This document shows, piece after piece, positions 17,876-26,798 of a stretch of DNA of 64,000 nucleotides. The translations under genes and the position numbers were made by a program. Source of the stretch: Pseudarthrobacter sulfonivorans (lineage in GTDB: Bacteria > Actinomycetota > Actinomycetes > Actinomycetales > Micrococcaceae); NCBI RefSeq assembly GCF_001484605.1, contig NZ_CP013747.1, positions 3,410,001-3,474,000 on the forward strand, read 5' to 3'. The notes under the pieces are model-generated. The model saw only the letters and a list, made by a program, of their open reading frames with translations. It made no database searches and was not told where the DNA came from. Each line of letters starts with the position of its first letter. Position 1 is the stretch's first letter.

Positions 17876-18690
17876 ATCAGCGCCGTATCCCCGAACCGCA
17901 GGAAACTGACATGAACCAAACATCGGGTGGGGCCACACGGCTTCGCACCAAACACTCTCTTGGGACTATCGACGTAGTTTCGACAAGCCCAAGAGAAGCG
18001 GCCTCGGAGCTGTGTTGTATGGCACTCCAAGGAACGCCCAGACACGTGCACTTGGTGAACGCCTACACTGTTGCATTGGCCAGCCAATCCGAGGTCTATC
18101 GTGAGTGCCTCCAGCAGCCCGCAGTAAATCTTCCTGACGGTAAACCGCTAACATGGGCTTCACAGCTTTTCGGGCAGAACCCCGTTATTCGGCAGATACG
18201 CGGTCCGCAATTATTTCTTGACACGTTTGACGTTGGTCAGTCTGCTGGTATCAAGCACTTTCTTTTGGGGTCTACTGAAGAAGTGCTTTTAAAGCTGCGT
18301 AATAACCTGCTGAAACAGTTTCCTGACGCACAAATTGCTGGTATGGAGAGTCCTCCATTTCGACAGCTTACCGCTAAGGAATACGCGGCTCAAGACGACA
18401 GGATTGTCAGGTCTGGTGCCCACATTGTTTGGGTCGGATTAGGGACGCCCAAGCAGGATTTTGAGGCTCGCCGCCTGGTTGAAGCAACAGGACTACTTGC
18501 AGTGGCGGTGGGTGCAGCATTTGATTTCGCTGCTGGCACGGTTCGAGAGGCGCCTGCATGGGTGCGAAATGCTGGGTTTGAGTGGCTGTTCCGCTTGCTT
18601 AGCGAGCCACGAAGACTCTGGCGGCGCTACGTATTCGGAAACGTGACGTTTATCAGAACTGTTATCAGCGAGCGGTACGCACGTCGGTAA
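17872..18690 (+). CDS. WecG/TagA/CpsF-family glycosyltransferase
   Basis: Glycosyltransferase family 26 enzyme adding a sugar, often an amino sugar such as N-acetylmannosaminuronate, to a lipid-linked acceptor at the membrane. Family hallmarks are HLVNAYTVALASQ, NLPDGKPLTWASQLFG, GIKHFLLGSTEEVLLKL, VWVGLGTPKQDFEA and AVGAAFDFAAGTVREAPAW. The ATG overlaps the kinase stop (ATGA). A second ATG at 17911 has a better ribosome binding site (CAGGAAAC) and may be the real start. The donor sugar is unknown. Confidence 0.9.
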   Translation: MNQRRIPEPQETDMNQTSGGATRLRTKHSLGTIDVVSTSPREAASELCCMALQGTPRHVHLVNAYTVALASQSEVYRECLQQPAVNLPDGKPLTWASQLFGQNPVIRQIRGPQLFLDTFDVGQSAGIKHFLLGSTEEVLLKLRNNLLKQFPDAQIAGMESPPFRQLTAKEYAAQDDRIVRSGAHIVWVGLGTPKQDFEARRLVEATGLLAVAVGAAFDFAAGTVREAPAWVRNAGFEWLFRLLSEPRRLWRRYVFGNVTFIRTVISERYARR

Positions 18691-18872
18691 ACCAAGGGAG
18701 ATTCTCTGCGCGAGCCAGCGTATCAAGTGCACACGATAGCTCCAATTCTATGTGGTCTGGTTTCGCTAATGAAGGCATTGGGCGGGCGAGGGCAACCACA
18801 GTCAGGCAACCTAAGCCTGCCCTTCATTGAATATTGTAATTTGGTATTTCTAGTCTTAATTTAGGTGCAAAT

Positions 18873-19751
18873 GTGAATCTATATATCATTATGGCCTGCC
18901 ATAACAGACGAGAGTCTACGCTTCAGTGCATTCAGAGCGCTCACGATGCAGCTAAAAAGGCTGACGTGGGGATGCGGATAACTCTCTATGATGATGGCAG
19001 TCACGATTCGACGGCGGAATCCGTTTCCGCGCGGTTTCCAGACACGGAGATACTGACCGGAACTGGGTCAGAATATTGGGCCAAGAGTATGGCAATCGCC
19101 GAGGCCTCGGTTCTCAACGCCATTCGGCGGGATAACAAAGAGAATCCCTATGTTGCGTGGATAAACGACGACGTCGTTCTTGATCTGGATGCCTTCGAGC
19201 GACTACACGACCTGTCTCTGAAATATCCTGGCCAGATCTTGGTGGGTCCAATGCGAGATCCGCTTTCGTCCGCAGTGACGTACTCCGGCCTAAGAAGAAG
19301 TGGACTCCATCCTCTAAGTTTTGAGGTGTGCCCGATGTCGTCCATTCCCGAGTCAGTGGAGATCTTTAACGGGAACCTAGTCTTGGTGCCTGCATTCGCT
19401 GCTGAATCGATCGGCGGCATCGATGGTGCATACTCGCATGCTTTGGCTGACATTGATTATGGCTTCCGGGCCAAATCGAAATCTATTGGTGCAAAACTGG
19501 CGCCCGGTTCCCTCGGAACGTGTGCGCGGAATCCTATCCCTCCTTGGCGTTCCATAGCGACGGAATGGAAGCACTTCGTGGGGCCGAAGGGGGCTGGCAA
19601 TCCGAAGTCCATGATGAAAATCCTCCGACTGGCAGCCCCCCGAAGCTGGGTAGCCTACTACCTGGCCAGCTATGGACTCTGGTGGGCGCGCCGCCTTCGC
19701 GAGGGCTTCCTTAGAGTTTCTCCATCTCGTCGTTCTAAGCGGCCGGCGTAG
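18873..19751 (+). CDS. Glycosyltransferase family 2 protein
   Basis: A GT-A fold glycosyltransferase of 292 residues for the polysaccharide repeat unit. The N-terminus IIMACHNRRESTLQCIQS and LYDDGSHDSTAE are typical of GT2; a DxD-like metal site is present in WINDDVVLD, and DIDYGFRAKSKSIG follows later. The GTG start at 18873 is needed to keep the first strand. The 182-bp gap upstream is AT-rich, unlike its surroundings, and may carry its own promoter. Donor and acceptor cannot be predicted. Confidence 0.85.
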   Translation: MNLYIIMACHNRRESTLQCIQSAHDAAKKADVGMRITLYDDGSHDSTAESVSARFPDTEILTGTGSEYWAKSMAIAEASVLNAIRRDNKENPYVAWINDDVVLDLDAFERLHDLSLKYPGQILVGPMRDPLSSAVTYSGLRRSGLHPLSFEVCPMSSIPESVEIFNGNLVLVPAFAAESIGGIDGAYSHALADIDYGFRAKSKSIGAKLAPGSLGTCARNPIPPWRSIATEWKHFVGPKGAGNPKSMMKILRLAAPRSWVAYYLASYGLWWARRLREGFLRVSPSRRSKRPA

Positions 19752-20911
19752 TGAAGATTGCCGTACTTGGTCCCTGTCGGCCATCGGAATTTATTGGAGA
19801 TATCGAGTCGTCTCGTGCGGGCCTGCCGGAGGGGCTCGGTGGTACGCCGATCAATGATCTTGTACGCGGACTTCTGGACTTGGGCCACCATGTTCACCTG
19901 ATAAGTGCGTCTCCGGATGTGACCTCTGTCTGGCGGGGAGAGGGGCCCCAATTTTCCATTTCTGTTGTTCCTTTCAGGAATCGGGCGAAAGAGCGTGCCC
20001 TCGATCTGTTCCGCAAGGAGAGGAATCTGATGGCACGTGAGCTCGCATCCAGTGACGCCGAAGTGGTAAGCGCACACTGGTCATATGAGTTTGGTTGGGT
20101 GGGTGTTACTTCTCGAAAACCATGCGTTCTCAGTGTCCACGATGCACCTCTGACGATTCTCCGGAACCTTCCGGATGCTTACCGTCTTATTAGAACGCTT
20201 ATGGCTTACCGGGTTCGACTGTCTGCCTCCTGTGTTACCGCGGTATCACCGTATCTTGCCAAGACATGGCGGCGGCAGATGCTGTTCCCAAAGGCCATTA
20301 GAGTAATACCGAACATGACGCCTCCGTTGCCGATTGCCGACCCTCAGCCGAGACGAATGCCAGTAATCCTTGACATTGCTGATGGTAGTTCGTTGAAGAA
20401 CGTGCGGCGACTTATCGAGGCCTTTGGCATTTTCAACCGGGATGTGCACGGATATGAGTTGCGACTCGTCGGTCCAGGTTTGGGGGAAGATGACGAGATG
20501 GCGAGGTGGGCTGCGGCCCGGAATTTGTCCGAAGGGGTTCGTTTTTTTGGCAAGCAATCTCGTTCTCAAATAGCTCGTCATTTAGCCGAAGCCTCCTTAT
20601 TCTGTCATCCCTCTCTGGAGGAGAGCCAACCGATGTGCCTTTTAGAGGCGATGGCGGCGGGCGTGCCTATTATAGGCGGTTACCGCGCGGGCGGAGTGCC
20701 GTGGACCTTGGATGGCGGCAAGGCAGGACTCCTTGTTGATGTTTCCCGTCCAGAGGTGATTGCTTCTGCGCTTCGCGATCTTCACGAGAACACCCCTCTC
20801 GCTGATCGTCTAGTCGAGCATGGACGGCGCTTGGTCACGGACAGACATAGCAAACAGAACGTGACTACGGCCTACTTGGAAGAGCTTCGTCGAGCATCGC
20901 TATTTGACTGA
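19751..20911 (+). CDS. Glycosyltransferase family 4 protein
   Basis: A GT-B fold retaining glycosyltransferase of 386 residues. The N-terminal domain begins MKIAVLGPC and includes GGTPINDLVRGLLDLGHHVHLIS; the C-terminal domain shows LRLVGPGLGEDD, VRFFGKQSRSQIARHLAEAS and the nucleotide-sugar motif HPSLEESQPMCLLEAMAAGVPII. The GTG start shares one base with the preceding TAG, so the two transferases are coupled. Codon use is less GC-rich than in the paa genes, as in the rest of this arm, a common sign of transferred polysaccharide genes. Confidence 0.88.
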   Translation: MKIAVLGPCRPSEFIGDIESSRAGLPEGLGGTPINDLVRGLLDLGHHVHLISASPDVTSVWRGEGPQFSISVVPFRNRAKERALDLFRKERNLMARELASSDAEVVSAHWSYEFGWVGVTSRKPCVLSVHDAPLTILRNLPDAYRLIRTLMAYRVRLSASCVTAVSPYLAKTWRRQMLFPKAIRVIPNMTPPLPIADPQPRRMPVILDIADGSSLKNVRRLIEAFGIFNRDVHGYELRLVGPGLGEDDEMARWAAARNLSEGVRFFGKQSRSQIARHLAEASLFCHPSLEESQPMCLLEAMAAGVPIIGGYRAGGVPWTLDGGKAGLLVDVSRPEVIASALRDLHENTPLADRLVEHGRRLVTDRHSKQNVTTAYLEELRRASLFD

Positions 20912-21067
20912 TGGCTATTTGAAGCGGCTATGATGCCGTTTTTCGTATAGTTGGGGGCGTCTTGGCAGATCGAAATACCGTCGAGCCATCCAACAATGCG
21001 TTCATAAACGAAGCCCAACTGATCGCTGCAGAAAGATTGAGATGAAACTAGCGTCAAGGGCCGTAAA

Positions 21068-22555
21068 GTGAGCCGATTTCGAAGTGTCTCCCGGGGTTTG
21101 TCGTGGGCGTTGACAGCTCAGATGATTATGAGCGCTGGTCAATTGGTCTATGCAGCCTTGACTGCGAGGCTTTTTACGCCTACTGAATTTGGCGGCTTTG
21201 CGGCGGCTCTAAGCCTTATGGGCCTACTCGCCCTTCTCACGACAACAGGGTTGCCGTCGTTCGTATTGAAGGAATCTGAGCTCGGAGGCCGTGCCGTCCT
21301 AACCATTCGTCTGTGCGGCCTCCTGGGAGGAATTTTATCGGCCGTCGTCTTTGTGGTCCTGGTTCCAGGTTGGCTCTTGATACTGCGCGCCCCAGAAGGT
21401 CACATGTACATTGCTCTGCTCGCTGTGGGCCAAGCCATAGGACCCTCTGCGTCTATCGAGTCGGCGCTACTTCGCCGTGAACTGCAGCCAAAGAAGGACG
21501 CGCTTGCACTACTTATAAGCTTCATGTTGGCTAGCGGGTGCGGGGCCCTCTTGGCTTTACATACTAAACAAAGCTGGACATTGGCAGTCGTGGTTGCCTT
21601 GCAGTTACTCCTGCTGGCGTTTCTTTCTAGGTTATTTCAATCCCACAAACGCGTTCAGGGGAGCCCAATATTATATCGCACCGTAATGGGATTCACGCGG
21701 AAAATAACAGCTCAAAATACCGGTTTTTTTCTACTACAGCGAGTGCCTGAGTGGATCGTGAGTGCTTTATTGGGTTCTAGCGCCTTGGGTCAATTTACCA
21801 GGGGAGCCTCCTTGGCCCAGATGCCAGCTACTGCGCTTAGTGCTGCACTAAATCGTGCCATGCAACCATACTGGCGTCTTGTTACCCGGCCACACGTTGC
21901 GGATAGAGCCATGAATGACGCTGCCACTCTTTCAGCGGGATTTGCCTTCCCGATTTTCGGTATTGTTGCCGTGAATGCCGGGGCGCTTGTGGATCTGTGG
22001 CTGGGGGATGGTTGGGAACAAGCTGGGGCCCTAGCTACTCTTCTAACGATTGGTGCTGGACTCACCGTACCGTTCGGTGGCTTGGCCAGCGGTCAGGAAA
22101 TGCGCGGCAATTTTAGGCACGTACGACGTGCGCAGTGGTCTATGGCAGGTTCCCTGGTTATACCGCTTTTTCTGTTGTTTACAACCCATGCGATTTGGTG
22201 GGCCGCCGCGGCCGTTACTATCTCTTCTTTTGTTGGCCTGTTCGTCATGGCGATATCGTCGGCCACCTCGCATAGCGGGCTCAGAGTAAGGATGAGGAGT
22301 CGCCTCGTACGGCGGCTGGCATCACTTGCACTGTGGTCTGCTGGATTATCCGTCGTTGGGTTGCTCGCGGGACTCGAGGCGGCCAGGCTCGTTTCACCAG
22401 CGGGTCGACTTACAGAGGCTGCAGTGCAGATTAGCGTTGCCGGGACTGTATCCGCATTTGCCTGGCTGTTGACATTCCGCTGGCACGAGACAAATCGCGT
22501 TCTTAGTCGCCGAGGCGTGCGGCTCCCAGCCTTTGTTGGGGGACGCCCTGCTTGA
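21068..22555 (+). CDS. Wzx-like polysaccharide flippase (MOP/PST family)
   Basis: Integral membrane protein of 495 residues with about 12-14 hydrophobic helices, likely moving the lipid-linked repeat unit across the membrane. The N-terminus resembles PST transporters: LSWALTAQMIMSAGQLVYAALTARLFTPTEFG. Other family-like parts are ESALLRRELQPKKDA and LGSSALGQFTRGASLAQMP. The start is GTG with AAGGGC upstream. It is the last gene of the plus-strand arm, followed by a hairpin and a convergent glycosyltransferase. Confidence 0.87.
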   Translation: MSRFRSVSRGLSWALTAQMIMSAGQLVYAALTARLFTPTEFGGFAAALSLMGLLALLTTTGLPSFVLKESELGGRAVLTIRLCGLLGGILSAVVFVVLVPGWLLILRAPEGHMYIALLAVGQAIGPSASIESALLRRELQPKKDALALLISFMLASGCGALLALHTKQSWTLAVVVALQLLLLAFLSRLFQSHKRVQGSPILYRTVMGFTRKITAQNTGFFLLQRVPEWIVSALLGSSALGQFTRGASLAQMPATALSAALNRAMQPYWRLVTRPHVADRAMNDAATLSAGFAFPIFGIVAVNAGALVDLWLGDGWEQAGALATLLTIGAGLTVPFGGLASGQEMRGNFRHVRRAQWSMAGSLVIPLFLLFTTHAIWWAAAAVTISSFVGLFVMAISSATSHSGLRVRMRSRLVRRLASLALWSAGLSVVGLLAGLEAARLVSPAGRLTEAAVQISVAGTVSAFAWLLTFRWHETNRVLSRRGVRLPAFVGGRPA

Positions 22556-22568
22556 GGGGGTGCAACTC

Positions 22569-22590
22569 CGGTTCTTCGGGCGAAGAGCCG
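22569..22590. terminator. Short hairpin between flippase and convergent glycosyltransferase
   Basis: CGGTTCTTC pairs with GAAGAGCCG around a GGGC loop (one T-G wobble), 13 bases after the flippase stop. Confidence 0.55.
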
Positions 22591-22770
22591 AGAACGCTGG
22601 CGGGACAGGGAAGTTTCATCCGCTGGCGCCGTGTCTGCAGTAGGTGCGAGAGGGGGCATAGGTGGTCGGTTTGAGGGCCCTTGAGCCCGGGCGGAGGTCC
22701 TGTTCATTTGACTCGCCATCTTGCGCCTCCCGAACCTAGGCTCGGCTTGTCGAACGGCTAAATGTGGGTT

Positions 22771-23895
22771 CTAATCCAGTGACGCCAGCGCCATTTGAAT
22801 CCCCTTAAAGAATCTAGAGACCATGGCATCGATTGAATACTCCGCCCTTGAATCGCGGCAAGATTCCTGCATGGCAGCCAATCTTCCTTTATCCTGCAAC
22901 AAGGCCACCAAAGCATCCGCGTACGCTTCCTCGTTGTCGGTGGTGACAAGACATGTTTGCCCGTCAACCAGATATTCAAACTCGGGTCCGTGCCATGGCC
23001 ACGTCGTCGTGACGATTGGTCGTGCTGCAGCGAAACTATCGACGGCGACCAAGCCAACTCGACCGGGCATGGAAATGACCTCTGAGGACGCTATAGCAAT
23101 TGCCTTTTCTTTGCCGAATCGTGGTCCCAAGTACCTTAACCAAGGTTCCTCATTGGCCAGACACTCAACGTAGTCCTTTTGAGGTCCGCTTCCGATTACA
23201 ATCAGGCGAAACTCTGCATCTTTCTCATAGGCATGTCTCCCGGCTTTGAAAAGAAAGGGCAAACGTTTCGACTCGTCTAGGCCTCCTATGAAGACAGCTG
23301 TCGAACTGGTCAACTGGTATCTTCTGCGGAACTCTGCTATTTCTTCTTTCGAGATTTCGAGCAGTTGCTCCTGGAGCTCGTTTGTGTCGATGGAGTTCCT
23401 AACGACAGTGGTTTGTTCCGCGGGGAAGCCGGCCCCGACTACAGCCGCACGAGAACCCTCCGTGTAGGCAAAGAACCAATCTGCTGCGTTTGTAAGCCGC
23501 GTCAACAGGGTGCGACTGAACCAGGAGGGGCTCAGAACGAAGTCTTTCCCGTGGCCCCAAAGACAGACTTTTTGGCTGCGCCAAGGCCTAAGTAGGAGCC
23601 GATAGGCATCTAGGTTGCGCCTTGCCTGCTCCATGATGATCAAATCAGCGGACTGAATGACAGGGCGCGTGTCCCGGATAACAATCCTACGTTTACCTAA
23701 GCGAAATTCGCGTTGACGAATCGGGGATATAAAGCCCGCGGCAACGCCGTCTTGTCGTTTGTTTTGTTTATTGTTTGGTTGTCCGGCAGCAACCTTAATC
23801 TGAATAGAATTGGCCGCACCCAGGGCAATCAGACCTTCAAAGAATGGAACCCTGTATTGGGGAACGTACTCTTGGAGAATTACGACAGTCTGCAT
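22771..23895 (-). CDS. Glycosyltransferase family 4 protein
   Basis: A GT-B glycosyltransferase of 374 residues on the strand opposite the flippase. It shows VPQYRVPFFEGLIALG at the N-terminus, FFAYTEGSRAAVVGAGFP in the linker, and VFIGGLDESKRLPFLF plus FRLIVIGSGPQKDYVE in the donor-binding domain. VGLVAVDSFAAARPIVTT replaces the usual ExGxxxxEAMA motif with a related form. The start at 23895 is chosen because the family begins at QTVVILQEYVPQYR; upstream codons to 24033 look non-coding. The sugar added is unknown. Confidence 0.85.
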   Translation of the reverse strand: MQTVVILQEYVPQYRVPFFEGLIALGAANSIQIKVAAGQPNNKQNKRQDGVAAGFISPIRQREFRLGKRRIVIRDTRPVIQSADLIIMEQARRNLDAYRLLLRPWRSQKVCLWGHGKDFVLSPSWFSRTLLTRLTNAADWFFAYTEGSRAAVVGAGFPAEQTTVVRNSIDTNELQEQLLEISKEEIAEFRRRYQLTSSTAVFIGGLDESKRLPFLFKAGRHAYEKDAEFRLIVIGSGPQKDYVECLANEEPWLRYLGPRFGKEKAIAIASSEVISMPGRVGLVAVDSFAAARPIVTTTWPWHGPEFEYLVDGQTCLVTTDNEEAYADALVALLQDKGRLAAMQESCRDSRAEYSIDAMVSRFFKGIQMALASLD

Positions 23896-24312
23896 ATTCG
23901 AAGCCCTTTGATTCGTTTTGAGTATCGCCCTCCATCTCGAGACGGCGGTCGACAATACCGGCACATCCGAACATGCCGGTGGTGGGAAGAGGAAAAATAT
24001 CAGAATGCCACGCCAGCGCCAACTAGCCGACAACTCCCGATCCTATTGGTACTGTTGCAGCAACCGTTGCGAAGTTGGTGCGCTTTAGTCCCCTTGCCTG
24101 AACGATTCTATCGTGAGTGCATGCTGGCTCCCAGGTGCGAGGGCCGTAGCCTTGTCGGTGACGGTCGAAAACTGAGCCATTGTGACGGCTTGGCGTCCAG
24201 TAGTCGTTGCAAAACCCGAGCTTTTAGGAGTTGCAATTGGGAGAGATGAAAAGACCAAGAAAGTCCCGGGGCACCCTTCCAAGAACGCTGCCGGGCTCAC
24301 AATGATCAGCTG
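23896..24312. other. Gap upstream of the IS30 remnant
   Basis: No gene recognised. A 71-codon frame on the minus strand (24085-24300) has ordinary composition but no family resemblance or ribosome binding site. The stretch lies between a glycosyltransferase and transposase debris and is probably insertion scar. Confidence 0.45.
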
Positions 24313-24672
24313 ATGAAACAGGGAATGGGCAATTCAGAACCCTGTCGGATCGTAGGGATCAGCCGTAGCTCGGGCACTCGCTGGCGGCACGGCCACGAAG
24401 TCGTCCTCAAGTCCGGCGACATCAAGAAGTACCCTCCGATTTCCCACCAGCGGCCAGCGGTAATCTCAGCCCGGTTTTTCTCCGAGTCGGAACGCATAAC
24501 CATCGCGGACCTGTTGCACGCCGGTCACAGTATCCGTGCGATTGCTATGGAGCTCGGGCGAAGTCGGTGGACCGTGAGCAGGGAGATCCGCCGCAACTAC
24601 CGTCCCCGGACTGCCCAGCGCAGCGCCGAGCGCAGAAGCAGCCGTCAGCGCACCGGGAAGCTCGCTGGCTGA
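24313..24672 (+). pseudogene. IS30-family transposase, N-terminal remnant
   Basis: About 119 codons match the N-terminal part of IS30-type transposases: NSEPCRIVGISRSSGTRWRHG, ARFFSESERITIADLLHAGH and the helix-turn-helix SIRAIAMELGRSRWTVSREI. The frame then jumps to YRPRTAQRSAERR and stops. The catalytic DDE domain of a full transposase (over 350 residues) is absent. No intact inverted repeats were found, so this is a dead fragment. Confidence 0.8.
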
Positions 24673-24779
24673 AACAGCCCTGCATGAGTGGCATGATCTG
24701 CGACACCTGCGTTGCATCATCTGCCGCAACAGGATGCCATGACTGGTTGTTCCGGTCAGGTCTAGGTTTACTCAGCCAG

Positions 24780-24930
24780 TAGTTGAGTTGCACCTGCTGA
24801 TCGGTGGTTGGCCTCCGAGGCCGCCGTCTGATCGGTGGTTGTTGTAGAAGTGTAGCCGTGGCTGCAGCGCTTGTGTTCGGGCCTGGTTGAGCTGACGGGC
24901 CTGGGGCGCACTTGGCCGGCGTTATGTAGT
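24780..24930 (-). pseudogene. IS481/IS3-like transposase, C-terminal remnant
   Basis: On the minus strand, ALQPRLHFYNNHRSDGGLGG followed by QPPISR matches the end of the integrase core in IS481/IS3 transposases (consensus FYNHxRPHxALGGxPP). It ends with a stop at about 24780. Everything upstream is missing at the junction with the next glycosyltransferase gene. Together with the IS30 piece it marks repeated insertion and deletion here. Confidence 0.6.
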
Positions 24931-24992
24931 CATTGGCGCCTCCAGTGGTCAGCGTTTTCATGGGCCAGTACGAAGACCCTATGATTGGGGGC

Positions 24993-26174
24993 ATGGGGAC
25001 GACTAGCGCTGCAGATGATGACCGGAACAACTCTTACCGCGTGGCTGTCGTCCACAGCTTCTACTCTTCCGGAGTGCCGAGTGGGGAGAATGTAGTTGTC
25101 CAACAGCAGGCGGACGCACTCCGACGAGCTGGTTACTCAGTCGAGGTTTTCGCTCAGCGCACGGACGACAGGGAGCGAAGTAGGCTCTACCCATTAGAGG
25201 CGGCACTGACTGCTGCCACAGGTAGGGGTCCGAGTCCGCAACGCCTAAGTGATTTCAACCCCGACATCATTCATGTGCACAACCTGTTCCCGAATTATGG
25301 GAAGCAGTGGCTCGTAGAATCGGTCGCGCCAGTCATCTCGTCTCTGCACAACTACAGGCCGATGTGCGCCGCTGGCACGTTTTACCGTGACGGCAAGGTC
25401 TGCACTGACTGCCCCGATAGCAAGTCTTCCCTGCCCGCAGTTCAGCATGGCTGCTACAGGGGTCGGATAGCGTCCGTTCCAGTCGCGCTAGGGCAGAAGT
25501 TCGAGCGCGATCCATTCCTGGCTGAGGCGTCCGCGATTGTGGCTCTCAGCGGTCAGATGAGTTCGACCTATGCGTCCTACGGCGTACCCCCCGAGAGGCT
25601 GCACGTGCTTCCGCACTTCCTGCCCGACGCGCTGGATGGCGGCGCTGGGTCTGGCGGCGATTACTGGCTCTACGGAGGCCGCCTTTCCCACGAGAAGGGC
25701 ATCCTGCCTCTTGTCCAAGAGTGGCCGTCAGAGCGTCCCCTCCTGATCGCGGGACAAGGCGAACTTGAAGCTGAAGTTACCGCTGCCTCTAAGGGTAAGA
25801 ACGTCAGGATGCTCGGTGCTGTTATGCGTGACCATCTGATGGACCTCATGCGGGGCGCTGTGGGCGTCGTCTTCCCGTCGCGGTGCTTGGAGGGCTTCGG
25901 GCTCGTATACATGGAAGCCCTCGCCGCAGGTACGCCGGTTCTTGCCTGGGAGCCTTCTGTTGTGGCGTCCTTCATTAGGGAGGATAGTACGGGTGCCGTG
26001 GTCAGTGGGGCGCTTGCCGGTGCCCTTGAGGCAGCCGACACATCGTTTCCGTCGATGCGTTCTCACTGCCGGGATGTGTTCGAGCGTAGATACCGCGAAA
26101 CGCCTTGGGTGGAAGGGATTCGCGGTATCTACGACACTGCCTACGGACTAAAGCACTCGGGCTCCCCGTCGTAG
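24993..26174 (+). CDS. Glycosyltransferase family 4 protein
   Basis: A GT-B glycosyltransferase of about 393 residues. The N-terminal domain has VAVVHSFYSSGVPSGENVVV and ADALRRAGYSVEVFA, then IHVHNLFPNYG and SLHNYRPMCAAGTFYRDGKVC, a cysteine-containing segment seen in related capsule transferases. The C-terminal domain shows YGGRLSHEKGILPLVQEW, LLIAGQGELEAEV and CLEGFGLVYMEALAAGTPVLAW. Starts at 24960 (ATG), 24981 (ATG) and 24993 (ATG) are in frame; I chose the shortest. Its own promoter may be missing because transposon debris abuts it. Confidence 0.85.
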   Translation: MGTTSAADDDRNNSYRVAVVHSFYSSGVPSGENVVVQQQADALRRAGYSVEVFAQRTDDRERSRLYPLEAALTAATGRGPSPQRLSDFNPDIIHVHNLFPNYGKQWLVESVAPVISSLHNYRPMCAAGTFYRDGKVCTDCPDSKSSLPAVQHGCYRGRIASVPVALGQKFERDPFLAEASAIVALSGQMSSTYASYGVPPERLHVLPHFLPDALDGGAGSGGDYWLYGGRLSHEKGILPLVQEWPSERPLLIAGQGELEAEVTAASKGKNVRMLGAVMRDHLMDLMRGAVGVVFPSRCLEGFGLVYMEALAAGTPVLAWEPSVVASFIREDSTGAVVSGALAGALEAADTSFPSMRSHCRDVFERRYRETPWVEGIRGIYDTAYGLKHSGSPS

Positions 26175-26798
26175 TCACTGAGGACATGTAGCAATTGGGA
26201 ACACCGCTGGCAGCTGTTACGTCTTAGGTGCTGCCCGGCACCGCGTCTACCTCGGCGACGCACGGCGGCTGGCGTTCTGCTCCATGCCGCGGGCGGGGCT
26301 TTGCGGATAAGCAGCTCGTTACTTTCCTCGGTGAGGTGTCCGAGCCGGCCGGAGGCGGGGACGTGCGTTTCCGGACCCTCATTCCCGGGGTGCGTTGCCG
26401 AGTGTTCAATTTGTCCGGGTTGTGCCGCTGACCGAGGGCGGCGCTGAAGCTGCTTTTCGCTGTCTGCGGGCTGGTGCCGGTGGCTACCCCTGCTGGGTGC
26501 GGATCGTCCGCCCACTCCTGCGCTGGATGCTGCGACCGGTGCCGCCGCGGGTTTGACGATTACCGTCCGTGCGCCGGGACTGCGGCCGCACCCCCGGCGG
26601 CGTCGCCGGGCGGCGCCGCCGAGTACAGGCTATACCCAACCAGATGATCGAGTCGTTCTCGCTGTTCGCCCTCCCGACGTTGGCAACGATGAAGCCGAGT
26701 GCGATGAGTGTGGTTGAGACGATCATGACATCAATCATGCCCCCTGTTTGTTTGCCCGGTAGACTCATCGGGCGCCACCGAATCCGTATGGGGGAACT
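26175..26798. other. 624-bp gap between glycosyltransferase and ligase genes
   Basis: No convincing gene. A minus-strand frame starting near 26739 after CAGGGGGC would encode a small membrane peptide (MIVSTTLIALGFIVANVG) with a basic tail of low-complexity composition; this is the only candidate and is weak. The rest is GC-rich and resembles insertion scar. The AGACTC-rich sequence just before 26799 is presumably the promoter region of the next gene. Confidence 0.4.

Noticed and set aside
24085..24300. A 71-codon minus-strand frame near the IS30 remnant
   Set aside because: No ribosome binding site, no family resemblance, and it lies in insertion debris.
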